Assembly: GCF_000337795.1 (NCBI RefSeq)
Contig: NZ_AOLP01000019.1
Location: 124,001 to 188,000 of the forward strand
Direction of reading: 5' to 3'
Length of the DNA: 64,000 bases
Origin: Haloferax denitrificans ATCC 35960
Lineage (GTDB): Archaea > Halobacteriota > Halobacteria > Halobacteriales > Haloferacaceae
Shown: in pieces, positions 53,180 to 61,257 of the stretch
Layout: every line of letters starts with the position of its first letter
Numbering within the stretch: position 1 is the first letter of the stretch
The notes under the pieces: model-generated
Databases searched by the model: none
What the model was told of the DNA's origin: nothing
The model's input: only the letters and a program-made list of their open reading frames with translations
Position numbers and translations under genes: made by a program

Positions 53180-55303
53180 ATGGCCGCCGCGCAGTCGCTG
53201 TTCCTGCTTCCGCTCTTCCTCGCCGTCCTCCTCGTCCTCCCCGTCGTCCTGTCGCCGGTGAGCCGCGCCGCCGACCTCCTCGTCTCGCGGGTCGCGCTCT
53301 CCGTCTTCGGGTTCTACGTCGCCAACGAGAACCCCCGGCGCAGGGGACAACGAACCCAACTGCGGGCGGCGCACGTGAGCGTCACCCACCGGGTGTACGC
53401 CTCGCGGACGCTCCTCATGGCGGGCGTCTTCGGCGTCGCCGGGAGCGTCTTCGGCGTCTACCTCGCCGCCGCGACGCTCGACACCCTCGCCGTCCAGTCC
53501 GAGACGATTCGGGAGGTCCTCCCCGCCCCGCTCGGCTTCCTCGGCGGCCTCACGAGCATTCGGGCGCTCTCGCTCCACGACCTGTTTCTCGCGCTTCTGC
53601 TTTCGAGCGCGACGCTCGGGACGCTCCTCGCCGTCGGCGTCTACTGGGGCCGGTGGTACGTCCTCACCGAGCGGGCGCGGACCCGCTCGTCGGAAATCGA
53701 GGCGACGCTCCCGCGGACGGTCGCGTTCGTCTTCGCCCTGTCGCGGTCGGGGATGCCGTTCCCGAAGGTGCTGGAGACGCTGGCCCGAAACGAGGCCATC
53801 TACGGCGAGGCGGCGCGCGAGGTCGGCATCGTCGTCCGCGACATGGACGCCTTCGGCACCGACGTGCTCACGGCCCTCCAGTCGATGGCCACGCGGACGC
53901 CGAGCCCGAGCCTCGAAGAGTTCGCCGAGAACCTCGCGAGCGTCCTCGGGAGCGGCCGCAACCTCTCGTCGTTCCTCCAAGAGCAGTACGAGCGGTTTCA
54001 GGCGGAGGCGGAGGCCCAACAACAGCAGTACCTCGACCTGCTTTCGACGTTCGCCGAGGTGTACGTCACCGTCCTCGTCGCCGGGCCGCTGTTTTTCATC
54101 ACCGTCCTCGTCGTCATCGGCCTCGTCCTCGCGGACACGCTGACGCTCATCCGCATCGTCGGCTACGTCGGCATCCCGCTGGCGAGTTTCGGCTTCGTCG
54201 TCTACATCGACAGCATCACCGAGTCGCTCCGGGGCGCGACGGTCGCGGACGACGGCGCGGACACCGCGAGCGACTCGGCTCGTCTCGGCGCAATCGCCGG
54301 CGGCGAGGGGCCGGCTGAGACCGACGGCGGCGAGACCGACCTCGGAGTCGACCCGTGGGGCGCGAACCGCGAGCGACTCGCCGCCTACGACCGCTTCCGC
54401 GCGGTTCGCGACTGGTTCGAGCGCCCGCTCGATAGCCTCGGACGCAAGCCGCTCGCCACGCTGGCGCTCACCGTCCCGCTGGGGCTGGGCTGGGTCGCGC
54501 TCCGGACCACGCTCCCCGCGGACCCCACGATACTCGACGTCGCCGGCGCGGCGGACCAACACGTCGTCGAGGCCGCAATCGGCGCGCTCGTCGTCGTCGC
54601 GGCGCTGTACGAGGTGCGTAAGCGCCGGATTCGCACCATCGAGCGGAGCATGCCCGACTTCCTCGACCGCCTCGCCAGCGTCAACGAGGCCGGCCTGACG
54701 GTCGTCCAGAGCCTCCGCCGGGTGTCGGCGTCGGACCTCGGGCCGCTCGGCGACGAGGTCGAGCGCGTCGTCCGCGACATCGACTGGGGGGCCGACGCCC
54801 AGACCGCGCTCCGGCGGATGGACCGCCGGACGGCCAGCCCGATGGTGTCGCGGTCGGTGACCCTCATCGCCAACGCGATGAGCGCCAGCGGCGACCTCGC
54901 GCCCGTGCTCCGAATCGCGGCCAACGAGGCCCAAGACAGCCGCCGCCTCGCCCGCGAGCGGAACCAGGAGATGGTCACCTACCTCCTCGTCATCTACATC
55001 TCGTTTCTCGTCTTCCTCGGCATCGTCGCCGCGCTGACGGTGTCGTTCATCCCCGCGGTCGAGCAGGCCAGCGCCGGTGCCGTCGGCTCCGGCGAGGTCG
55101 CGGGCGTCAGTTCGGGCACGTTCTCGGGGCTCCGAGACGTGAACACGGCCTCGTACACGCTGTTGTTCTTCCACGTCACGGCGATTCAGGGGCTCTGCTC
55201 GGGGCTCGTCGCCGGACAGCTCGGTGAAGGACAGATCGCCGACGGCGTCAAACACGCCGTCGTCCTGCTCGCCATCACCTACGTGACGTTCATGTTCATC
55301 TGA
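53180..55303 (+). CDS. Type II secretion F-domain membrane protein (PilC/TadC-like platform)
   Basis: 707 residues with two T2SSF modules, each with an amphipathic helical domain (LPRTVAFVFALSRSGMPFPKVLETL; MPDFLDRLASVNEAGLTVVQSL) and flanking transmembrane helices, about eight in total. A charged acidic loop (about residues 355-395) separates the halves. It forms the pilus base with the ATPase encoded directly upstream. No pilin or prepilin peptidase gene is nearby, so pilins must be encoded elsewhere. Confidence 0.9.
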   Translation: MAAAQSLFLLPLFLAVLLVLPVVLSPVSRAADLLVSRVALSVFGFYVANENPRRRGQRTQLRAAHVSVTHRVYASRTLLMAGVFGVAGSVFGVYLAAATLDTLAVQSETIREVLPAPLGFLGGLTSIRALSLHDLFLALLLSSATLGTLLAVGVYWGRWYVLTERARTRSSEIEATLPRTVAFVFALSRSGMPFPKVLETLARNEAIYGEAAREVGIVVRDMDAFGTDVLTALQSMATRTPSPSLEEFAENLASVLGSGRNLSSFLQEQYERFQAEAEAQQQQYLDLLSTFAEVYVTVLVAGPLFFITVLVVIGLVLADTLTLIRIVGYVGIPLASFGFVVYIDSITESLRGATVADDGADTASDSARLGAIAGGEGPAETDGGETDLGVDPWGANRERLAAYDRFRAVRDWFERPLDSLGRKPLATLALTVPLGLGWVALRTTLPADPTILDVAGAADQHVVEAAIGALVVVAALYEVRKRRIRTIERSMPDFLDRLASVNEAGLTVVQSLRRVSASDLGPLGDEVERVVRDIDWGADAQTALRRMDRRTASPMVSRSVTLIANAMSASGDLAPVLRIAANEAQDSRRLARERNQEMVTYLLVIYISFLVFLGIVAALTVSFIPAVEQASAGAVGSGEVAGVSSGTFSGLRDVNTASYTLLFFHVTAIQGLCSGLVAGQLGEGQIADGVKHAVVLLAITYVTFMFI

Positions 55304-55431
55304 CGCTCCGGCTCCTGCGCCTCTCGCGCGTCCCGCGTCCCCCGCGGTCGCCGGGTCGGAGACGCCCGACGGCGCTGGTCTGCTCGACCGCGACCCGTGC
55401 GGTCTTTGTCCCGCCGCCCCGACCGACCGGC

Positions 55432-56100
55432 ATGGACGGAGACGAACCCCGAGACGGGGTCCGCGAGACGTACGACCGCATCGCGTCGCACTTCGCGTCG
55501 ACCCGCGAGTACCCGTGGCCCGAAGTCGAGTCGTTCGTCGCCGACGCGACCGAGTCGGGGCCGGCCGAACGCGCGCTCGACCTCGGCTGTGGAAACGGCC
55601 GGCACGTCGAACTCCTCTCCGGGCACGCCGAGGACGTCGTCGGCCTCGACGTGAGCCGCGGCCTCCTCGACGAGGCGGTCGCGCGGGCGGCCGAACGCGG
55701 CTTCGACGCCGGACTCGTGCAGGGCGACGCCTCGCGGCTCCCCTTCGCCGACGACGCCTTCGACCTCGCGGTGTACGTGGCGACGATTCACCACCTCGCG
55801 CCGCGGGCGGCGCGCGTGGCGAGCCTGAACGAACTCGCGCGCGTGCTCGACGCTGACGGCCGCGCGGTCGTCAGCGCGTGGAGCACCGCCCACGACACGT
55901 TCGACCGCGACGACGGCTTCGACACGACGGTCGACTGGACGCTCCCCGGCGGCGAGACGGTCCCCCGATTTTACCACATCTACGCGCCCGACGAGTTCGA
56001 CGCCGACCTCGACGCGAGCGACCTCTCGGTGGTCGAATCGACGGTCTCCAGCGGGAACTGCTACGCCGTCGTCGCGGGCGCTGAGGGGCGCGGGCGCTGA
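55432..56100 (+). CDS. Trm9/ALKBH8-like class I methyltransferase
   Basis: 222 residues. The N-terminal signature YDRIASHFASTREYPWP matches the Trm9/ALKBH8 methyltransferase group, which methylates carboxymethyl-type wobble uridines of tRNA. The SAM site is complete: ALDLGCGNGRHVELL (motif I), GLDVSRGLLDEAVARA, VQGDASRLPFADDAFD and IHHLA. There is a PGGETVPRFYHIYAPDEF segment near the C-terminus, also typical. Substrate in haloarchaea is inferred only. Confidence 0.85.
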   Translation: MDGDEPRDGVRETYDRIASHFASTREYPWPEVESFVADATESGPAERALDLGCGNGRHVELLSGHAEDVVGLDVSRGLLDEAVARAAERGFDAGLVQGDASRLPFADDAFDLAVYVATIHHLAPRAARVASLNELARVLDADGRAVVSAWSTAHDTFDRDDGFDTTVDWTLPGGETVPRFYHIYAPDEFDADLDASDLSVVESTVSSGNCYAVVAGAEGRGR

Positions 56101-56232
56101 GGGGCGGCCGCTGGGCGTCGTGGTCGGCTTCGAGCGTCGGACGGATCCGTGTCGGTTGCTAACGAATTCCGGGTGGATGCCGGCCGCGCACAGGTGATGT
56201 GGGCTTAAGAGCGCCGCGACGAATTGCCGTGT

Positions 56233-57261
56233 ATGACCGAGACCGACGAACCACGGGAGTACGAGGTTGTCGTCGTGGGCGGCGGCCCGGCGGGCCTGCA
56301 GACCGCGCTCTACACGACGCGACTGGGCCACGACACCGCGCTCGTCGACCGCGGCGGCGGCCGCGCGGCCATGATGCTCGACACGCACAACGTCATCGGC
56401 GTCACCGAGGACGTCTCCGGCAACGAGTTCCTCGAAACCGCTCGCGGCCAGCTCGAAGACTACGGGACCGACATCCACCGCGACTTCGTGACCGACGCGG
56501 AGCGGTTGGACGACGGTCGGTTCCGCCTCGTCGGCAACGAGGGCGAGTTCGTCGCCGACCGCGTCGTCCTCGGCGTCGGCTTCAACGACGAGCGGCCCGA
56601 CCCGCCGCTTCCCCGCACCGGCAAGGGCCTGCACTACTGCCTCCACTGCGACGCCTACATGTTCGTCGACGAGTCGGTGTACGTGATGGGCCACTCCGAC
56701 TCGGCGGCCTACGTCGCCATGATAATGCTCAACTTCACCGACGAGGTGGACCTGCTACTTCGCGGCGACGAGCCGACGTGGTCCGAGGAGACGGACGAAC
56801 TCGTCCGCGCGCACCCCGTCGACATCGTCGAAGAGGAGATTTCGGGCATGACGAAGCGCGACGACGGCTGGCTGGAGAGCTTCGAGTTCGAAGGCGGGAG
56901 CGTCCGCGAGTACAAAGGCGGCTTCGCGATGTACGGCTCGAACTACAACACGACGCTGTTCGAGGCGCTCGACGTGAAGCTCAACGACGACGGGACGGTC
57001 CCCGTGGACGACCACGGCCGGACCAGCGTCGACGGCGTGTTCGCGGTCGGCGACATCACCCCCGGTCACAACCAGATTCCGGTGGCGATGGGCAAGGGCG
57101 CGAAGGCGGGCATCGCCATCCACATGGAACTCCGCGAGTTCCCCAAGAGCCTCGACGAGATTCGCGCCGAGGGCGCGGTGAGCGTCGACGACGTGCCCGG
57201 CATCTCGCCCGGACTGCTCGCCAAGGCGAAACAGTTCAACGAGTCGCACGCGGACGACTGA
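56233..57261 (+). CDS. Thioredoxin-reductase-like FAD-dependent oxidoreductase
   Basis: 342 residues with the FAD motif VVVVGGGPAGLQTALYTTRLG, a CxxC redox pair in GLHYCLHCDAYMF, and the second FAD motif VDGVFAVGDITPGHNQIPVAMGKGAKAG. The canonical NADPH GxGxxA motif is altered (VMGHSDSAAYVAM). It could be a ferredoxin- or NADPH-dependent disulfide reductase; the electron donor is uncertain. CTTAAGA about 26 nt upstream of the ATG supports the start at 56233. Confidence 0.85.
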   Translation: MTETDEPREYEVVVVGGGPAGLQTALYTTRLGHDTALVDRGGGRAAMMLDTHNVIGVTEDVSGNEFLETARGQLEDYGTDIHRDFVTDAERLDDGRFRLVGNEGEFVADRVVLGVGFNDERPDPPLPRTGKGLHYCLHCDAYMFVDESVYVMGHSDSAAYVAMIMLNFTDEVDLLLRGDEPTWSEETDELVRAHPVDIVEEEISGMTKRDDGWLESFEFEGGSVREYKGGFAMYGSNYNTTLFEALDVKLNDDGTVPVDDHGRTSVDGVFAVGDITPGHNQIPVAMGKGAKAGIAIHMELREFPKSLDEIRAEGAVSVDDVPGISPGLLAKAKQFNESHADD

Positions 57262-57344
57262 GGCCGTAATTCGGCGAAATTCGGTGAAAACCGAGGCGTA
57301 CGAACACCCTTCTAAAGTTCTCTCGGCCAGTACGGTCTCCCACG

Positions 57345-58634
57345 ATGAAACGTACTGGACTTGCGACTGTCCTGCTCGCGCTCATGGTCGTACTGGCCGG
57401 CTGTGCGGGCGGGGCCGGCACGATGACCGAGACGCAGACAGACGGGAGCGCCGACGCGACGACGACCGCGTCGTCCGACGGCGGCGACGCGGCCCGGACC
57501 GGGACCGTGAACTTCTACGTGAGCGACGAGCAGAACGCCATCGCGGACTTCGAACACCTCAACGTCACCATCGAGCGCGTGACGCTCGTCCGCGCGGACG
57601 GCGACGCGGAGGCCGAGTCCGAAGCCGACGCCGGCGACGCGGAAACCGAGACCGAAAACGAAACTGAGACCGACGCCGCGAGCGACGCCGACGCGGAGGC
57701 GAACGCGAGCGTCGAGGTGGAAATCGAAGCCAACGCGACCGCGAACACGACGAACACGTCCGCCTCGACCAACGGCTCGGTCGACGTTGACGCCGATGCC
57801 GACGCTGACGCTGATGCCGACGCCGACGCGGACATCGAATCGGCCGGCGTGAACGACACCGACGCGGCCGACGGCGAGTCGAGCGTCACCTACGAGGTCG
57901 ACAACGTGACCGTCGACCTGACCGAACTGCAGGGCGAAAACGCGAGTCTCGTCGGCGAGTACGACGTGCCGGAGGGCAACTACACGAAGGTCTTCGTGCG
58001 CGTGAGCGACGTGAACGGGACGCTGAAGACCGGCGAACAGGTCAACGTGAAGCTCCCCAGTAACAAGCTTCAGCTCAACACGGACTTCGAAGTCGGCAAC
58101 GGCGAGTCCGTGGACTTCGTCTTCGACATCACCGCGTTCGAGGCGGGCGGGAGCGGGAAGTACATCCTCAAGCCCGTCGTGAGCGAGTCGGGGACGAACG
58201 TCCCGATTACGAAGGTCGGCGCGGAGCAGACGGCCGACGCGGACGCCGAGGCTGAGGCCGAGGCTGACGCGAACGCCGAGGTCGAAGCGGCCGAGAACGA
58301 GACAGACGACGACGGCGAGCGCGCCGAAACTGACGCCGAGGGCAACCTCACCGTGAGCTTCGACGGGAACGTCTCCGCCGGCGAGAACGCGACGGTCGTC
58401 GTCACGCGGAACGGGACGCCCGTGGAGAACGCGACGGTGACGATAAACGGCGAGACCGTCGGAACCACCGACGCGGACGGCGAGTTAGCCGTCGCCATCC
58501 CCGACGAGCGGGACGTGACGGTGGTCGCCGTCGACGGGGAGGCGGAAGCCGAGACCGAGTTCGAGTTCGAAGTAGTCGGGAGCGCCCCCGACAACCCCGC
58601 CGAGGGCGGCGAATCGACCTCCCTCGCCGCCTGA
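57345..58634 (+). CDS. DUF4382 lipoprotein with acidic Asp/Ala repeats and C-terminal Ig-like domain
   Basis: 429 residues. A signal peptide with a lipobox (LALMVVLAGCAGG, Cys about residue 19) indicates membrane-anchored export. The DUF4382 domain starts at GTVNFYVSDEQNAIADF and is interrupted by a long insertion (about 90-180) of Asp/Ala/Glu repeats, including a (DA)n run. A carboxypeptidase-regulatory/Ig-like domain follows (TVVVTRNGTPVENATVTING). Many NxT/S sequons suggest N-glycosylation. Function unknown; probably a cell-surface protein. Confidence 0.88.
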   Translation: MKRTGLATVLLALMVVLAGCAGGAGTMTETQTDGSADATTTASSDGGDAARTGTVNFYVSDEQNAIADFEHLNVTIERVTLVRADGDAEAESEADAGDAETETENETETDAASDADAEANASVEVEIEANATANTTNTSASTNGSVDVDADADADADADADADIESAGVNDTDAADGESSVTYEVDNVTVDLTELQGENASLVGEYDVPEGNYTKVFVRVSDVNGTLKTGEQVNVKLPSNKLQLNTDFEVGNGESVDFVFDITAFEAGGSGKYILKPVVSESGTNVPITKVGAEQTADADAEAEAEADANAEVEAAENETDDDGERAETDAEGNLTVSFDGNVSAGENATVVVTRNGTPVENATVTINGETVGTTDADGELAVAIPDERDVTVVAVDGEAEAETEFEFEVVGSAPDNPAEGGESTSLAA

Positions 58635-58705
58635 CCGAAAAGGTAACATCCTTATTGGGGCGTCGAGAATGAAGGGATAGACGCGACGTTCGCGCGCATC
58701 GGTGT

Positions 58706-58816
58706 CTCGGCCGAGCGAAGCGAGGCCGAGGCTCGGTGCGAGCGAGTGAAGCGAGCGAGCACTGGTGTTGAGACGGACGGAGTCCGTCGATGCACGGTGC
58801 GAATGAAACGAGCACC
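58706..58816 (+). repeat. Hairpin array with GAGCGAAGCGAG-type loops, upstream of tRNA-Gly
   Basis: Consecutive stems: CTCGGCC/GGCCGAG (58706-58730) with loop GAGCGAAGCGA; GTGC/GCAC enclosing GAGTGAAGCGAG; GACGGAC-GGA-GTCCGTC (58772-58788); and GGTGC/GCACC (58796-58800, 58812-58816) with loop GAATGAAACGA. The final GCACC is also the first five bases of the tRNA. The loops are reverse-orientation relatives of those in 3344-3547. Confidence 0.7.
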
Positions 58817-58882
58817 GGTGGTCTAATGGTAAGACATTGGCCTTCCAAGCCAATTATCTGGGTTCGATTCCCAGCCGGTGCA
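58812..58882 (+). tRNA. tRNA-Gly (anticodon UCC)
   Basis: 71 nt with a full cloverleaf: acceptor GCACCGG/CCGGTGC with discriminator A, D-arm GTCT/AGAC, anticodon stem TTGGC/GCCAA with loop CTTCCAA (anticodon TCC), and T-arm CTGGG-TTCGATT-CCCAG. CCA is not encoded. The 5' end can also pair with GGTGC just upstream, which belongs to the preceding hairpin array. A conspicuous promoter was not identified between them. Confidence 0.97.
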
Positions 58883-58995
58883 TCTTCTCCGAACCGCCGC
58901 CCGTCGAGCCTCGGCTCCGGTAGCTCTCACCCCGTCGGAATCGGCGGCTATCCTTAACTATCGTTCCCACTATATTCGTGTGTGGTGTGTTACAC

Positions 58996-59766
58996 ATGAG
59001 TCTGCTCGACGGCCGCGTCGCGGTCGTAACCGGCGGTAGCTCGGGAATCGGACGGGGAATCGCGCTGGCCTACGCCGAGGAGGGCGCTGACGTGGTGGTC
59101 TGCGACATCCGCGAAGAGCCGAAGGAGGGCGGCGCGCCGACCCACGAGCAAATCGAGGCCGACACCGACTCGTCGGCGACGTACGTCGAACTCGACGTGA
59201 CCGACCCGACCGCGTTCGAGGCGGCGATGGACGCCGCCGAGGCGTTCGGCGGCGTGGACGTGATGGTGAACAACGCCGGCATCTGGCGGCCCGAGGAGTT
59301 CCTCGAAGTCACCGAAGCCGAGTTCCAACAGATGATGGACATCAACCTGAAGGGCGTGTACTTCGGTGCGCAGGCGGCCGCGGCGCGGATGGTCGAGTCC
59401 GGCGGAGGGAGCATCATCAACGTCTCCAGCGTCAACGGCATCTTCGGCAACGGCAACTACCCGTCGTACAGCGCGTCGAAAGGGGCCGTTCGGACGCTCT
59501 CGTACTCGCTCGCCCACGGCCTCGGCGGCGACGGCGTCCGGGTGAACGCGATTCACCCCGGCGCTATCAAGACGAAAATCGGTCCCGAGGGGGCCGAAGA
59601 GACAAGCGAGGAGCAGATGGCGCAGTTGACCGCGATGATTCCGCTCGGTCGGCAGGGCGAACCGGACGACGTGGCCGGCGTGGCGGTGTTCCTCGCCAGC
59701 GACCTCTCGAAGTACGTCACCGGCGAGTCCATCGTCGTCGACGGCGGCTGGACCAGTTGGCGGTGA
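58996..59766 (+). CDS. Short-chain dehydrogenase/reductase
   Basis: 256 residues, classical SDR: TGGSSGIGRGIA cofactor motif, NNAG (VMVNNAGIW), the catalytic Ser in INVSSVNG, and YSASK. An Asp at the end of the second strand (VVVCDIREE) favours NAD(H). Substrate unknown. TATATTCG about 24 nt before ATG 58996 fits a leaderless promoter. Confidence 0.9.
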   Translation: MSLLDGRVAVVTGGSSGIGRGIALAYAEEGADVVVCDIREEPKEGGAPTHEQIEADTDSSATYVELDVTDPTAFEAAMDAAEAFGGVDVMVNNAGIWRPEEFLEVTEAEFQQMMDINLKGVYFGAQAAAARMVESGGGSIINVSSVNGIFGNGNYPSYSASKGAVRTLSYSLAHGLGGDGVRVNAIHPGAIKTKIGPEGAEETSEEQMAQLTAMIPLGRQGEPDDVAGVAVFLASDLSKYVTGESIVVDGGWTSWR

Positions 59767-59875
59767 CGCGGGCGTGACGTCGTGGTGGTCCGAGCGAAAC
59801 ACGCGGACTGCGGCGGATTCGACGAACCACCGCGGACCGTCTGTCTTATCTTCCCCCCGAACGTAACCGAACGTA

Positions 59876-60142
59876 ATGCTGGATTCCATTCCGCTGTTCC
59901 CCGGACTCCCGGGCGGCCCAGAACTGCTCATCGTCCTACTCATCGTCGTCCTCCTGTTCGGCGCGAACAAACTCCCCCAACTGGCCCGGTCGTCGGGGCA
60001 GGCGATGGGCGAGTTCCGCCGCGGCCGCGAGGAAATCGAAGAGGAACTGAAGAAGGGCGCAGAAGAGGGCGAGAGCGACGACGAGGAAGAAGACGAGACC
60101 GAGGCCGAGGCGACCGAGACGGAAGCCGAGAACAAACAGTAA
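59876..60142 (+). CDS. tatA: Sec-independent protein translocase TatA/E-type
   Basis: 88 residues: a short periplasm-side start, one transmembrane helix (ELLIVLLIVVLLFGANKLP), the FGxxKLP hinge, the amphipathic helix (QLARSSGQAMGEFRRGREEI) and a very acidic tail. Haloarchaea export most proteins in folded form by Tat. CTTATC about 30 nt upstream is a likely promoter. Confidence 0.93.
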   Translation: MLDSIPLFPGLPGGPELLIVLLIVVLLFGANKLPQLARSSGQAMGEFRRGREEIEEELKKGAEEGESDDEEEDETEAEATETEAENKQ

Positions 60143-60316
60143 ACGCCTCTCCGGGGAAACAGACCCCTTATGTTATTTCACGCCCGGCGAGTGCCGACAG
60201 TCGGCGGTCGCTCGCTCGCGCTCGATGTCGGCGAGAACACGACCTCGGTGACTCGGAGCGTCGAGTCCGCGACCGAGAGACCGGTCGGTCGGCGAGTGAC
60301 TGAATGAGGTATGAAT

Positions 60317-60630
60317 GGGTGGACAGCGAGGTTGCCCGGCGTTCCGACGTGGGGAATCCCGGTTGCCTCCTCCACCCCGCGATCCCTCGAGCGACGCACG
60401 TCCGATGGTCCGCTGCTCGCTTCCGCGCCTGGCGGGGTACCACCGATGAACCGCGCGAACCCTTCCCTGCGGAAGGGGTACGCGGAGCCGCTGTCCCCGA
60501 AGGACGAGGTTTCTACGTTGGCTTCCGGGGCCCGCGCCGGTCTGACCGGACGCGCCCGTGTTCGGTCCCCGCTGAAGACCTATTTCGCGGGTAGAGAGCA
60601 GGGCCTAACTGCCCGACCTAGTCCACTCCC
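60317..60630 (-). ncRNA. Signal recognition particle 7S RNA
   Basis: Read on the minus strand, the RNA has the helix 8 signature CCAGGCGCGGAAGCGAGCAG with a GGAA tetraloop and the AGCAG asymmetric loop that binds SRP54. The 5' domain (GTTAGGCCC...TACCCGCGAAATAGG) resembles archaeal helices 3-4. The ends pair: GTGGAC near the 5' end with GTCCAC near the 3' end, and AGGT with ACCT. CTTAACA (plus-strand 60647-60653) is a box A about 26 nt upstream of the expected start. The size of about 310 nt is right for haloarchaea; exact ends are estimates. Confidence 0.87.
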
Positions 60631-60750
60631 TCATTGTCCACCGACTGTTAAGGGCCTTTCGACTCGGAGGCGGGAAAATCGGGGGACACCGTCGGGGTGG
60701 TTCGACGCGGCGCGCCCGCGAGAAGTCGGTTTTCGTTCCGTCGGGTCGGC

Positions 60751-61164
60751 TTACAACACGCCGCGGGCGTACCACGCGCCGCCGACGAACGTGACGAACG
60801 CGGCGGCCACGACGGACCAGCGGTGGTAGGTGAGCCACGAGTACTGCTGGTCGAAGCTGAACAGGAGCGTCTGGTCGATGGAAAACGACCACAGCGCGGC
60901 GACGCCGAGCATCGAAAGCGAGAGCACGAAGGCGAGTCCGGCGGCCGTCGCCGGGTCGGTCCGCTCCTGTCTGCCCGAGAGGAAGACGACGGTTTCGAGG
61001 AGCGCGAGCATCCCGACAAAGGAGATGCCGACCGGGCCCGCGGCGTAGTAGGCGGCCACCTGTCCGTCCCCGGCCTCGACGGTGACGGCGGGAATCGCGA
61101 TGGTGAGTGCGAGCAGCAGCGCGCCGGCGATTCCGACCGTCGGCGCGAGGCGTTCGGCGTCCAT
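60751..61164 (-). CDS. Four-helix membrane protein of unknown function
   Basis: 137 residues with four hydrophobic segments (GALLLALTIAIPAVTV, GISFVGMLALLETVVFL, LAFVLSLSMLGVAALWSF, VVAAAFVTFVGGAWY). No motif known to me. Divergent from the thiolase gene; its 3' end faces the SRP RNA promoter on the same strand. Confidence 0.75.
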   Translation of the reverse strand: MDAERLAPTVGIAGALLLALTIAIPAVTVEAGDGQVAAYYAAGPVGISFVGMLALLETVVFLSGRQERTDPATAAGLAFVLSLSMLGVAALWSFSIDQTLLFSFDQQYSWLTYHRWSVVAAAFVTFVGGAWYARGVL

Positions 61165-61257
61165 GGCCGGTCGTTCGGGCGACCGCCTGATAAACGGTTT
61201 GAGACGTGCCGGCGAGGGATTGCCCGGTTTTAAATCGCGGTGCGACGACGTGCGCGT

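Noticed and set aside
60304-60829. Plus-strand open frames over 60.3-60.8 kb
   Set aside because: They overlie the SRP RNA on the other strand and show no protein features.
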